A DNA stretch of 64,000 nucleotides, taken from Maridesulfovibrio salexigens DSM 2638 (lineage in GTDB: Bacteria; Desulfobacterota; Desulfovibrionia; Desulfovibrionales; Desulfovibrionaceae). Shown here piece by piece: positions 44,684-53,370 of the stretch. Under the pieces are notes generated by a model that saw only the letters and a list, made by a program, of their open reading frames with translations, made no database searches and was not told the DNA's origin. Position 1 is the stretch's first letter. Each line of letters starts with the position of its first letter. The DNA is taken from assembly GCF_000023445.1 (NCBI RefSeq), contig NC_012881.1:439501-503500 (forward strand), given 5' to 3'. A program made the position numbers and the translations under genes.

Positions 44684-46057
44684 TTAAAGTACAAGTTCAA
44701 AGGTTTCTTCGGGAGTATCGCGGTCAATGCGATCCATGAGCAGTCCGAGGATCTTTTCAAGCAGTCTCAGACCTCCCTTGTAGCCCACGGTGGGGAAGTA
44801 CTGGTGTCCCTGACGGTCTGTGATGGGGAAGCCCCAGCGCAGGAACGGGATGTCTTCGTCGCGGGCAATGTATTTGCCGTAGGAGTTACCCATGAGTAGA
44901 TCCACAGGTTCGTTTTTGATCCACTGATGCATGAGGAACATGTCGCCTTTAGCTTTGACCTTGCATTCGTAAGGCATGTCCGCAGTAAGTTCCTTGATCC
45001 GTTTTTCGAATTTCTTGCCGGGAGTACCGGTAACTACGTAGACCGGGCACATATCGATGGAACGGAGGAATTCCACCATGGAAATGAGCTGGTCGGGATC
45101 ACCGTAAATGGCGACCTTCTTGCCGTAGAGGTACTGGTGCATGTCCGAAATCATATCCACCAGCTGTCCGCGCTCGTAAGATACGGACTCGGGGATGGAT
45201 GCTCCGGCTACGGTGCGCAATACGTCGATGAAACGGTCGGTTGCTTTCAGGCCGAAAGGCATATCCAGCACGGTACAGGGGACCTTGTGCTTGGAGTCGA
45301 GCCAGCGGGCTCCGTCTGCGGAGCACCATTCGCCGAGTGCGATGGTTCCGGTAGCTTGTCCGGCCTCTTTCAGTTCTTTTATGGTTACGCCGCCGTCAGG
45401 GAACATTTTGTATTCGCCGCTAAGGGGACCGTTCAGTACGCCGGAGGTATCCGGGAACATGGTGATGTCCACCCCGATCATGGAGCAGAGACGCTTGATC
45501 TCTTCCATGTCGCAGGGTTCCACCCAACCGGGGATGATGTTGACCTTGCCGTTCTTTTGGGAAGTAGGCTCGGCGAGCTGGGCCATGGCTTTGACCATGT
45601 TGGAGAAACCGGTAACGTGCGATCCCACGTAACTGGGGGTCGGTGCGCCGAAAACAGTTTTGCCTTCGGGGATTTTGCCTTCTTTGCTGGCCTTGGTGAT
45701 GATCTGGGTCAGGTCGTCACCGATGGTTTCGGAAAGGCAGGTGGTGTGCACCGCGATGACTTCCGGTTCGTAGACCGTGAAGATATTGTTGATGGCCTGA
45801 ATGAGGTTGGCCTGTCCGCCGAAAACCGAAGCGCCTTCAGTAAAGGAACTGGTCGCCGCGGAAACGGGTTCTTTATAGTGTCTGGTCAGCATGGACCTGT
45901 GATAGGCACAGCAGCCCTGTGAACCGTGCGAGTGGGGCAGGCAGCCTTTTACTCCCAGAGCGGCGTACATGGCACCGATGGGCTGACAAGTCTTGGCCGG
46001 GTTAATGACCAGTGTCTTGCGATCACTTATTTCTGTGGGGGTGTGTCTGAGTAACAT
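44684..46057 (-). CDS. nifK: Nitrogenase MoFe protein beta subunit NifK
   Basis: A 457-residue NifK, shorter than the ~520-residue Azotobacter type because it lacks the N-terminal extension. It holds the P-cluster cysteines in KTCQPIGAMYA, GSQGCCAY and TTCLSETIGDD. Together with the insertion in NifD this places it in the Clostridium/Desulfovibrio-type (group II) Mo nitrogenases, an inference from lengths and motifs. It is separated from nifD by a 155-bp gap filled by the 127-bp structured repeat. Confidence 0.97.
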   Translation of the reverse strand: MLLRHTPTEISDRKTLVINPAKTCQPIGAMYAALGVKGCLPHSHGSQGCCAYHRSMLTRHYKEPVSAATSSFTEGASVFGGQANLIQAINNIFTVYEPEVIAVHTTCLSETIGDDLTQIITKASKEGKIPEGKTVFGAPTPSYVGSHVTGFSNMVKAMAQLAEPTSQKNGKVNIIPGWVEPCDMEEIKRLCSMIGVDITMFPDTSGVLNGPLSGEYKMFPDGGVTIKELKEAGQATGTIALGEWCSADGARWLDSKHKVPCTVLDMPFGLKATDRFIDVLRTVAGASIPESVSYERGQLVDMISDMHQYLYGKKVAIYGDPDQLISMVEFLRSIDMCPVYVVTGTPGKKFEKRIKELTADMPYECKVKAKGDMFLMHQWIKNEPVDLLMGNSYGKYIARDEDIPFLRWGFPITDRQGHQYFPTVGYKGGLRLLEKILGLLMDRIDRDTPEETFELVL

Positions 46058-46085
46058 TTCTATGTCTCCTTAATCTTTTCTCCGT

Positions 46086-46212
46086 CCAGAGCGTCACAAA
46101 ATGGTGAGATGTGAGGCGTAAGATAAAGGCAGGAACGAAGCATACTAAAGCGTATGTGAGTTTCTGGCTTTACCGCAGCAACGAAGCAGATCGCTGTTTT
46201 GTGGCGCTCTGG
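46086..46212 (+). repeat. 127-bp structured palindromic element, copy B (between nifD and nifK)
   Basis: Terminal arms CCAGAGCGTCACAAAA / TTTTGTGGCGCTCTGG, an inner AAAGGCAGGAAC / GTTTCTGGCTTT stem with one mismatch and one wobble, and a CATAC/GTATG hairpin. It begins right at the nifD stop and ends 28 bp before the nifK start. The stems differ in sequence from copy A but still pair. Confidence 0.8.
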
Positions 46213-47847
46213 TTATTCCCACACGAAAGTAGCGGTGAGCTCGGGGTTTTCCTGCCAGGGGGCTTTCATGTAGCTCCAGACCTTGCTTCCTACGAGACGG
46301 TCAATTTCCTTGTAGAAGTTGATTGCGCCCTTGAATCCTGCGTAAGGTCCGCCGGAATCGTAGCTATGCAGCTGCTTTAAGGGCACGCCCAGTTTCTGGA
46401 TGGAGAACTTTTCCTTGATGCCTGCGCAGAAAAGGTCAGGTTTGAGGAGTTCCACCAGCTTTTCAGCTTCGTACTGGTTCAGGTCATCGATAATAATTGT
46501 GCCTTTATCCATGTCAGGGTTGAGGCCATCGTAATGTTTGAACTCGTATCCTGCGTCTTCAAGAGCTTTGATTTCCGCCTCGGTCTTGCGCGGGCTGTAG
46601 AGTTCCGGATCAGCTTCAACTTCGATTTCTTCAATGTTACGGGAGTCCGCATCAACCTTGATGTCCGGGATTACGCGGCGGCCTTCGTAGTCATCGCGGT
46701 GACCGAATTCGTAACCGGCGGAAAGAGTCTTCATGCCCATTTCATTGAACAGTTCCTGATAGTGGTGTGCACGTGATCCGCCCACGAAAAGCATGGCGGT
46801 CTTGCCTTCAGTGCGTGAACGCACGTCCTTGGCAGTGGCTTCCACTTCGGGCATTTCTTCGGCTATTACAGCTTCGATTTTGTCGATGAGTTTTTTGTCG
46901 CCGAAGTATTCACCGATTTTGCGCAGGGACTTTGCAGTTGCTTCCGCACCGATGAAGTTAACCTTGATCCACGGGATGCCGTATTTTGTTTCCAGCATGT
47001 CGGCCACGTAGTTGATTGAACGGTGGCACATGACACAGCTGAGGTCTGCGTGCTGGGCTGAGGCAAACTGGTCATAGGTTGAGTTGCCGGAGAAGGTTGC
47101 GATGTTGGTGATGCCGCATTTCTTGAGAATGCGGTCAATCTCAAAGCCGTCACCGCCGATGTTGTATTCGCCGAGCAGGTTGATCTTGTATTCCTCGGTG
47201 CGAGGTTCTTTGTTCTCACCAACAAGGTGGGTGAAAACCTGGTTGTTGGCGATATGGTGACCGGCGGACTGGGAAACACCCTTGTAACCTTCACAGGAGA
47301 AGCCGAAGACGTTGCAGTCGCCTAGTTTGGCTTTCATCTTTTTGGCTACGGCGTGTACATCGTCACCGATCAGACCTACCGGACAGGTGGAGAAGATGCA
47401 GATCCCCTTGGGATGGAAGAGATCGTAAGCTTCCTGAATGGCCGCTTCGAGTTTTTTTTCACCACCGAAGATGATGTCCTGATCCTGCATGTCCGTAGAA
47501 AAGCAGTAGGTCATGTAGTTTTCGCCGTCGGGACCGGGAGAGGTCTGGTTACGGCGGGTCAGCCATGAATAGAATCCGCAGCCGATGGGTCCGTGGGTGA
47601 TGTTAACGATGTCGCGGGTCGGGCCCATGATAACGCCCTTACAGCCTGCGTATGTGCAGCCGCGCATGGTGATGATACCGGGAATGGTTCTTACGTTAGC
47701 GACGATTTCGGGCGGTGCCTCGCTTTCAGTCGCTTCGTTGATCATAATCTGTTTGGCGCGCTTGCGGGCTACCTTGGGCGGATACTTCTTCAGAAGTTCT
47801 TCCTTGATGTCCGCCGGGTCCCACTGCACCACTTTGGTCTTACTCAT
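46213..47847 (-). CDS. nifD: Nitrogenase MoFe protein alpha subunit NifD
   Basis: A 544-residue NifD. P-cluster cysteines are in RGCTYAGCKG, GPIGCG and STCPVGLIGDD. The FeMo-co ligand Cys is in VMCHRSINY and the ligand His in LHSYDSGGPYAGF. The GHHIAN motif carries the His near the cofactor. A ~50-residue insertion (~390-440, with acidic and Lys-rich sequence) is the mark of Clostridium-type NifD. No VnfD/AnfD-specific features, so this is the Mo form. The start follows GGAGAG. Confidence 0.97.
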   Translation of the reverse strand: MSKTKVVQWDPADIKEELLKKYPPKVARKRAKQIMINEATESEAPPEIVANVRTIPGIITMRGCTYAGCKGVIMGPTRDIVNITHGPIGCGFYSWLTRRNQTSPGPDGENYMTYCFSTDMQDQDIIFGGEKKLEAAIQEAYDLFHPKGICIFSTCPVGLIGDDVHAVAKKMKAKLGDCNVFGFSCEGYKGVSQSAGHHIANNQVFTHLVGENKEPRTEEYKINLLGEYNIGGDGFEIDRILKKCGITNIATFSGNSTYDQFASAQHADLSCVMCHRSINYVADMLETKYGIPWIKVNFIGAEATAKSLRKIGEYFGDKKLIDKIEAVIAEEMPEVEATAKDVRSRTEGKTAMLFVGGSRAHHYQELFNEMGMKTLSAGYEFGHRDDYEGRRVIPDIKVDADSRNIEEIEVEADPELYSPRKTEAEIKALEDAGYEFKHYDGLNPDMDKGTIIIDDLNQYEAEKLVELLKPDLFCAGIKEKFSIQKLGVPLKQLHSYDSGGPYAGFKGAINFYKEIDRLVGSKVWSYMKAPWQENPELTATFVWE

Positions 47848-47865
47848 TGTTTCTCTCCTTCGTGG

Positions 47866-48240
47866 TTAGGCGATGGACTTCGCGCCTGTTTCTCCGGTTC
47901 TGACCCTGACTGCATCGCCTACGGGACAGATGAATATCTTTCCGTCACCGGGTTTGCCGGTTTTGTTCACTTCAATGATGGTCTCAATTATTGATTCCAC
48001 TGATTCTTCGGGAACAACTGCGGTAAGAACTCGTTTGGGATAAAGTTTGCCTTTTTCGCCGAGAACTGCGGCAGCTTCTTCGTAGCCGGATTCAACTCCC
48101 TCAAGGACTGCCGGATTGATGAAGCCTTTTCCGCGTCCCTGAGCCTCATGTGCGAAGAAGGCATCCAAGCCTGCTTCGGTGAGCGCTTTTTTAGTGCGGT
48201 TCATCATGTCCATCCGCACGACTGCGATGATTTCCTTCAT
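47866..48240 (-). CDS. nifI2: PII-like nitrogenase regulator NifI2
   Basis: A 124-residue GlnB-family protein, second of the tandem PII genes between nifH and nifD. In methanogens NifI1 and NifI2 together bind dinitrogenase and switch off activity when ammonium is present, responding to 2-oxoglutarate and ATP. GDGKIFICPV near the C terminus is the PII signature. The start at 48240 follows GAGG; the upstream in-frame ATG at 48255 overlaps nifI1 and is less likely. Confidence 0.93.
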   Translation of the reverse strand: MKEIIAVVRMDMMNRTKKALTEAGLDAFFAHEAQGRGKGFINPAVLEGVESGYEEAAAVLGEKGKLYPKRVLTAVVPEESVESIIETIIEVNKTGKPGDGKIFICPVGDAVRVRTGETGAKSIA

Positions 48241-48241
48241 G

Positions 48242-48589
48242 CTATGCCTCCTCAACGGGAGCTGCTTCGTTTACGCCTGAGCTGATGGTGTAGACATCCT
48301 CGACATCGGTCACAAAGATCTTGCCGTCACCGAAAGCGCCTTTTGTTCCTGAGCGGGCCGCATCCATGATGGTGTTGATTACGAAGTCCTTGTCATCAGC
48401 TTTGACTACGCTCATGAGCATGGTTTTGGGGATTTCGTCGTAGGTTACTTCGCCGATCTTGATACCGCGCTGTTTACCGCGGCCTGCTACGGAATATTTG
48501 GTTACAGCGGGGTAGCCGTTGTCCATGAGTGCGGCCAGTACGTCGTCCGCTTTTTCCGGTCTTACAATTGCTCTCACCATGATCATCAT
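48242..48589 (-). CDS. nifI1: PII-like nitrogenase regulator NifI1
   Basis: A 115-residue GlnB-family protein immediately downstream of nifH, the usual place of nifI1. The T-loop reads GRGKQRGIKIGEVTYDEIPK and lacks the GlnB uridylylation-site context. The C-terminal PII signature GDGKIFVTDVEDV is present. Start at 48589 (MMIMVRAIV) with GGAGAG upstream; the ORF could run upstream into the repeat at 48647-48734, but that extension is not conserved in character. Acts with NifI2. Confidence 0.94.
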   Translation of the reverse strand: MMIMVRAIVRPEKADDVLAALMDNGYPAVTKYSVAGRGKQRGIKIGEVTYDEIPKTMLMSVVKADDKDFVINTIMDAARSGTKGAFGDGKIFVTDVEDVYTISSGVNEAAPVEEA

Positions 48590-48646
48590 TAGTTCTCTCC
48601 TTGCTCTGCTATTTGATGCGCTGCGCGCTTTTAAGAATGGATTGAT

Positions 48647-48734
48647 ATGCCTCCGGCGGCCCTCCGGGGCCAAAGAAACTTTTTGGGAAAAGTTTCTCTG
48701 GACTCTTCAAAAACATTTATTAGGGCTTCGCCTT
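48647..48734 (-). repeat. Dispersed hairpin repeat, copy 6 (nifH/nifI1 junction)
   Basis: GCCTCCGGCGGC, then stem CCAAAGAAACTTTT / AAAAGTTTCTCTGG, then CTCTTCAAAAACATTTATTAGGGCTTCGCC. It is the reverse-complement relative of copy 3. It may stabilise or partly terminate the nifH message so that NifH exceeds NifDK. Confidence 0.8.
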
Positions 48735-48796
48735 TGTTGACCCTCAATTGTGTGGGATCAGATGTTTTTGCAGGACCGGGAGGTTTGGGGAGTCTT

Positions 48797-49835
<1,039 letters not shown>

Positions 49836-49892
49836 AGTATGAAAGGGGAGGTGATGTTATATAAATTAAGGTAGATAGGATGGTGTAATGTT

Positions 49893-49907
49893 TTGGCATC
49901 AATAATG
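49893..49907 (+). promoter_or_regulatory. Sigma-54 promoter of nifV
   Basis: TGGCAT-CAATA-ATGC has correct -24/-12 spacing with one change in the TTGC half. The predicted start gives a ~30-nt leader before the nifV ATG at 49950. Confidence 0.65.
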
Positions 49908-49949
49908 CTTCATGTATTCTGTAAATTTTAATTCATTTGGAGCACTATT

Positions 49950-51056
49950 ATGTTGATCGATACCACCCTGCGTGAAGGCGCACAGTTGTTCGGGGCTTAT
50001 TTCAATTTGGAAACCCGTAAGCGTATCGCATCTTCCCTCATTTCCATGGGAGTTGATGAGATAGAGATGGGTTGGGTCGGACAAGATGATCTTGCACTTT
50101 TCGCAGGATACGCCCGAACCTTAGGAGGGGACACAGCTCTCAGTGTCTGGTCGCCCTGTCGCGAGAAAGACATTGAGGTTGCAGCGGAATTGGGATTAAA
50201 GCGCATCAATATCGGAGTCCCGGTTTCGGATTTGCACATTGAAAAACGTCTGGATTCTGATCGTCAGGCTATCCTGCGTAAGCTGGCTGCTGCCGTACGG
50301 ACTGCCAAGGATTGCGGATTTGAATATGTTTCCGTGGGGCTTGAGGATATTTCCCGTGCGGATGGTGATTTTGCCCTTTCCATGGCTTTGCATGCCGAGA
50401 TCTGCGGGGCATCAAGGGTTCGTCTGGCGGATTCCCTTGGGCAACTGACTCCTCTTGCCATGGAAAAGCTGGTCAGAAAATTCAGGGAGAAGCTGCATAT
50501 TGATATTGCCGTGCATTGTCATGATGATTTCGGCATGGCTACTGCCAACTCATTTACCGCCCTTGAAGCCGGAGCTGATTACGCGGACTGCTCCGTCATA
50601 GGTATCGGAGAACGCTCCGGTATTGCTGCAACCGAAGAATTAGTGGCGCGGCTGGCTCTGCGTGAAGGCAATACCCGTTATTCCACCACAGTGCTTAAAG
50701 ATGCCTGTATGGTGGTCGGGGCTGCTGCCAAGGTTGCCATTCCGCGTACCAAGGCTGTTGTCGGCACTGATATCTTCGCTTGTGAATCCGGTCTGCATAC
50801 CCATGCACTTAGTAAATCACCTGAACTTTTCGAGCCGTACGATCCTGACTCTGTAGGTACAGTACGCAAGTTGGCTGTGGGCGGTAAAAGCGGACGGGCT
50901 GCCGTTCGTAATGCCCTCGATGAATACGGCATTGATTGCGGAACAGATTCCCTTTCCACTCTTACCGAGGCCGTGCGCCAGCTCTCCCTGCGGCTTGAAC
51001 GTCCCCTGACCCGCAGTGAATTTATCAAGCTCAATGATGAGGAGGTTTATTCATGA
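49950..51056 (+). CDS. nifV: Homocitrate synthase NifV
   Basis: A 368-residue HMGL-like enzyme that condenses acetyl-CoA with 2-oxoglutarate to make homocitrate, the organic ligand of FeMo-co. The N terminus LIDTTLREGAQ (catalytic DTTLREG), the HCHDDFGMATAN metal-binding segment and the ESGLHTHAL motif identify it. TTTGGAG precedes the ATG. Divergent from nifH and probably controlled by its own sigma-54 promoter. Its stop overlaps the next gene (ATGA). Confidence 0.93.
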   Translation: MLIDTTLREGAQLFGAYFNLETRKRIASSLISMGVDEIEMGWVGQDDLALFAGYARTLGGDTALSVWSPCREKDIEVAAELGLKRINIGVPVSDLHIEKRLDSDRQAILRKLAAAVRTAKDCGFEYVSVGLEDISRADGDFALSMALHAEICGASRVRLADSLGQLTPLAMEKLVRKFREKLHIDIAVHCHDDFGMATANSFTALEAGADYADCSVIGIGERSGIAATEELVARLALREGNTRYSTTVLKDACMVVGAAAKVAIPRTKAVVGTDIFACESGLHTHALSKSPELFEPYDPDSVGTVRKLAVGGKSGRAAVRNALDEYGIDCGTDSLSTLTEAVRQLSLRLERPLTRSEFIKLNDEEVYS

Positions 51057-51919
51057 ACACCCTGAGCCGCATCTACTCAACTGAAGCCGGTGAACTTTTG
51101 TCCCAGCACTCCACTGACGATCTTCGCCGCAAGACTTTGCAGCCTGTATCAATGTATTCCAACGGTAAGGTGAAATCCCTGCCCTTGGAAGATCGCACTC
51201 CCGTATTTACCCCTGCGGGAATTATTGAGGCGGAGATGGTAACTTTCTACAAGTCTGGGAAATTAAAGCGTGTTTTTCCGCTCAATGGTAAACTTTCCGG
51301 TTATTGGACGCAGGAAGATGAGGGAAAACTTGCAGATCCGTTGACCCTTGAGACTCCGGTCGGTCCGCTTTGCGTAAAGGTGATCAGCCTTTGTTTTTAT
51401 GAGACCGAAACCTTGCGCTCCATAACTTTTTGGCCGGGAGAAGAACCGATTCTGCAAACTCCCGCAGGTCCGGTCCGGACCCGTATAGGCATAAGCTTCA
51501 GCCCGGAAGGACGAATTCGTTCCCTTGAACCTGCGGAACCGACCCCGCTGCAAACAAGCATCGGCAAGATCACTGCCTATGACTCTGACGCTGTTGGCAT
51601 CAACGGCGATTCAAACTCACTGGTTTTTGATGACGAAGGTCGGGTTGCGGCTGTGAGTTCAACCTTAAATATGATTACAGCTCGTCATTACTCCGGTGCT
51701 GAATTTGTTTTTGTGCCTGAGTTGCGCGACTCTTTGTGTTCGGAAAGTGAGCGGGAGATAGTGCCTATGCGCATGATTTTTGATGAGCAGGGAATTGAAA
51801 TAAGCCTTAGACCGGATTCAGAGCCGTCTTACGTGGATTTTGCAGAATATGAAATATCTGTAACGCCTTTCCTGCCGCAGCTGGATAATCTGTCCAGAGG
51901 ATTGATCTGTTCGGTTTGA
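51053..51919 (+). CDS. Conserved-looking hypothetical protein coupled to nifV
   Basis: A 288-residue protein with no signal peptide or membrane helix. It seems rich in beta strands, with short repeating units of the form GK(V/L)K(S/R)-hydrophobic-P-L (for example NGKVKSLPLEDRTPV and SGKLKRVFPLNGKLSG) and several TP(A/V)GP turns, suggesting a MORN-like or beta-meander fold. I do not recognise the family. It overlaps nifV by 4 bp, so it should be made together with homocitrate synthase and may act in nitrogen fixation. Confidence 0.75.
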   Translation: MNTLSRIYSTEAGELLSQHSTDDLRRKTLQPVSMYSNGKVKSLPLEDRTPVFTPAGIIEAEMVTFYKSGKLKRVFPLNGKLSGYWTQEDEGKLADPLTLETPVGPLCVKVISLCFYETETLRSITFWPGEEPILQTPAGPVRTRIGISFSPEGRIRSLEPAEPTPLQTSIGKITAYDSDAVGINGDSNSLVFDDEGRVAAVSSTLNMITARHYSGAEFVFVPELRDSLCSESEREIVPMRMIFDEQGIEISLRPDSEPSYVDFAEYEISVTPFLPQLDNLSRGLICSV

Positions 51920-51990
51920 TGGTCGGTTTTCACAGGAATGGACTGCGGCACAGCTTAAGTTCCCTGCAATTAACAGGGATAACCAATTTG

Positions 51991-52010
51991 GACATTCTGC
52001 CCGGAATGTT
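51991..52010 (+). terminator. Weak hairpin downstream of the nifV operon
   Basis: ACATTC-N6-GAATGT followed by TCTTTCT; a second small hairpin (CCCTG/CAGGG) lies just upstream. Weak candidate terminator. Confidence 0.35.
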
Positions 52011-52072
52011 CTTTCTACTCTGGGGTGTGAACGTCTTGGTTCTATCATGCAAATGAAATTAAAAGTCTTGCC

Positions 52073-52101
52073 TTGACAGTTAAGCAGCTTAACTTTATTT
52101 T
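52073..52101 (+). promoter_or_regulatory. Sigma-70 promoter of the AraC gene with embedded GTTAAG palindrome
   Basis: TTGACA-17 nt-TATTTT. The spacer holds the perfect palindrome AGTTAAG-CAG-CTTAACT (52078-52094), the best copy of the motif shared with three other promoters. Binding would occlude RNA polymerase. Confidence 0.8.
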
Positions 52102-52160
52102 GGTTCGGCCGAGAAGTTGAAAATCAAAATCAAATAGCTGAGAATTGTCAGGAGTTAATA

Positions 52161-53174
52161 ATGAATAAGGCTTTTTCTGGAATTAATAAAGATTGCTGGG
52201 GAATTGGAGAAGCTTCTGATAATAGCGCAGTGCGTGATTTTGGAGCTGTTAATGATTGTGAATCAGAAGATGCTCCTATGTGGAGGGAGTTCGAACTGAG
52301 GCCGGGGTTACGGGTAAGCGCTTTCGAGGCTAAGCTTTCGCAGGAATATTCTTTCAGTTATCAGAAAAAGAATGATTTTATCGACTTCGGATTCTTCCTT
52401 GAAGGGGCTGTTGTAAATAACATGCATGAAACGTCGCTTGGCCCGCTTCGGATAAATAATGTTGCCGGTAGCGGAGGTTTGGGTTTTTTTCAGGAAATGG
52501 CCGGAGTTGTGGAGTTTGCGCCTTTAGGGTCGACCAGAATCATCCATCTGCATATCAGCCCGGAATTGCTGCACGAATTGTTGAGTGCCGATATGGATGC
52601 GATTCATGAGGATCTTAAGCAGGTTTTAAGTTGCAGGGTCAGGAAGAGCTTTTTCCTCCACCATGTGCTGGACCCGGTTGTACAGGCTGCGGCAAATGAG
52701 CTGTTTCATGCTTTGGTCGGCGGGAATTACAGCAGGGTTTATCTTGTGGGCAAGGCTCTTGAGTTAATCGGTCTTCAGGTAATGAAATACGAAGGTTCTG
52801 CGGTCAGGCAGGGGCTTACTCCCAGTGAAATCGAGCTTATCAGGGATATTCGTAAAGAGTTGACGGAAAATTTTGATTCCGCTCCCACTCTGGCTGAACT
52901 TTCCGGTAAATATTCCTTAAGTGTGAGCAAGATACAGGCAGGCTTTCAAGAACTGTATGGAAGGACTGTCTTCGGTTACTTGAAAGAGTTTAAAATGCGT
53001 AAGGCACGGATGCTTTTTGAAGACGGCGATATGAATGTCAGTGAGGTTGCGTGGGCTTTGGGATACACCAACCTGAGTCACTTCAGCGCAGCTTTTAAGA
53101 AACGGTATGGAGTACTTCCGAAGAAATTTCTTACCTCCGTTCGCGAGAAAAAAACTTCGGCTTTATCATCTTGA
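52161..53174 (+). CDS. AraC-family transcriptional regulator, PchR-like
   Basis: A 337-residue regulator with an N-terminal PchR-type sensing domain (~60-200) and two C-terminal AraC helix-turn-helix motifs (LAELSGKYSLSVSKIQAGF and VSEVAWALGYTNLSHFSAAF). PchR-like proteins activate siderophore receptor genes when the ferri-siderophore is present. It precedes a TonB-dependent receptor on the same strand, with a terminator between, so it is a separate unit. Confidence 0.88.
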   Translation: MNKAFSGINKDCWGIGEASDNSAVRDFGAVNDCESEDAPMWREFELRPGLRVSAFEAKLSQEYSFSYQKKNDFIDFGFFLEGAVVNNMHETSLGPLRINNVAGSGGLGFFQEMAGVVEFAPLGSTRIIHLHISPELLHELLSADMDAIHEDLKQVLSCRVRKSFFLHHVLDPVVQAAANELFHALVGGNYSRVYLVGKALELIGLQVMKYEGSAVRQGLTPSEIELIRDIRKELTENFDSAPTLAELSGKYSLSVSKIQAGFQELYGRTVFGYLKEFKMRKARMLFEDGDMNVSEVAWALGYTNLSHFSAAFKKRYGVLPKKFLTSVREKKTSALSS

Positions 53175-53201
53175 TTTTTAAGAACGATATCTTTCTCTTT
53201 T

Positions 53202-53240
53202 AGGGTTGTACTGTATTTCACGGTGCAACCCTCTTGTTTT
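53202..53240 (+). terminator. Terminator after the AraC gene
   Basis: AGGGTTG...CAACCCT stem followed by CTTGTTTT, ~30 bp beyond the araC-type stop. Confidence 0.7.
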
Positions 53241-53312
53241 GAGGCGCTTAAAATGAGCTAAAATATATTTGTCTTCGGGTAGTTTAAATAGATTTTTTTC
53301 GAATATTGAAAT

Positions 53313-53327
53313 TGAAATTCTTTTTCA
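53313..53327 (+). promoter_or_regulatory. Possible Fur-like box before the TonB receptor
   Basis: TGAAA-TTCTT-TTTCA inverted repeat in an A/T-rich region ~45 bp upstream of the receptor ATG. Only a partial match to known Fur boxes. Confidence 0.35.
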
Positions 53328-53370
53328 TTTACGCATGAAATAGAAATATTCAGCAATATACGGAGAAGGT

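Noticed and set aside
44927-45922. Long plus-strand ORF (331 residues) antisense to nifK
   Set aside because: It lies wholly inside nifK, has low-complexity His/Gly/Phe-rich composition typical of antisense reading, and has no ribosome site or family motif.
46213-47847. Alternative (V or Fe-only) nitrogenase
   Set aside because: NifD has the Mo-type motifs, there is no delta-subunit gene (vnfG/anfG), and nifE/nifN/nifB/nifV accompany it.
49849-49891. Six-codon ORF after a strong GGGGAGGTG upstream of nifV, possible leader peptide
   Set aside because: The nifV sigma-54 promoter lies downstream of it, so it would not be on the main nifV transcript.
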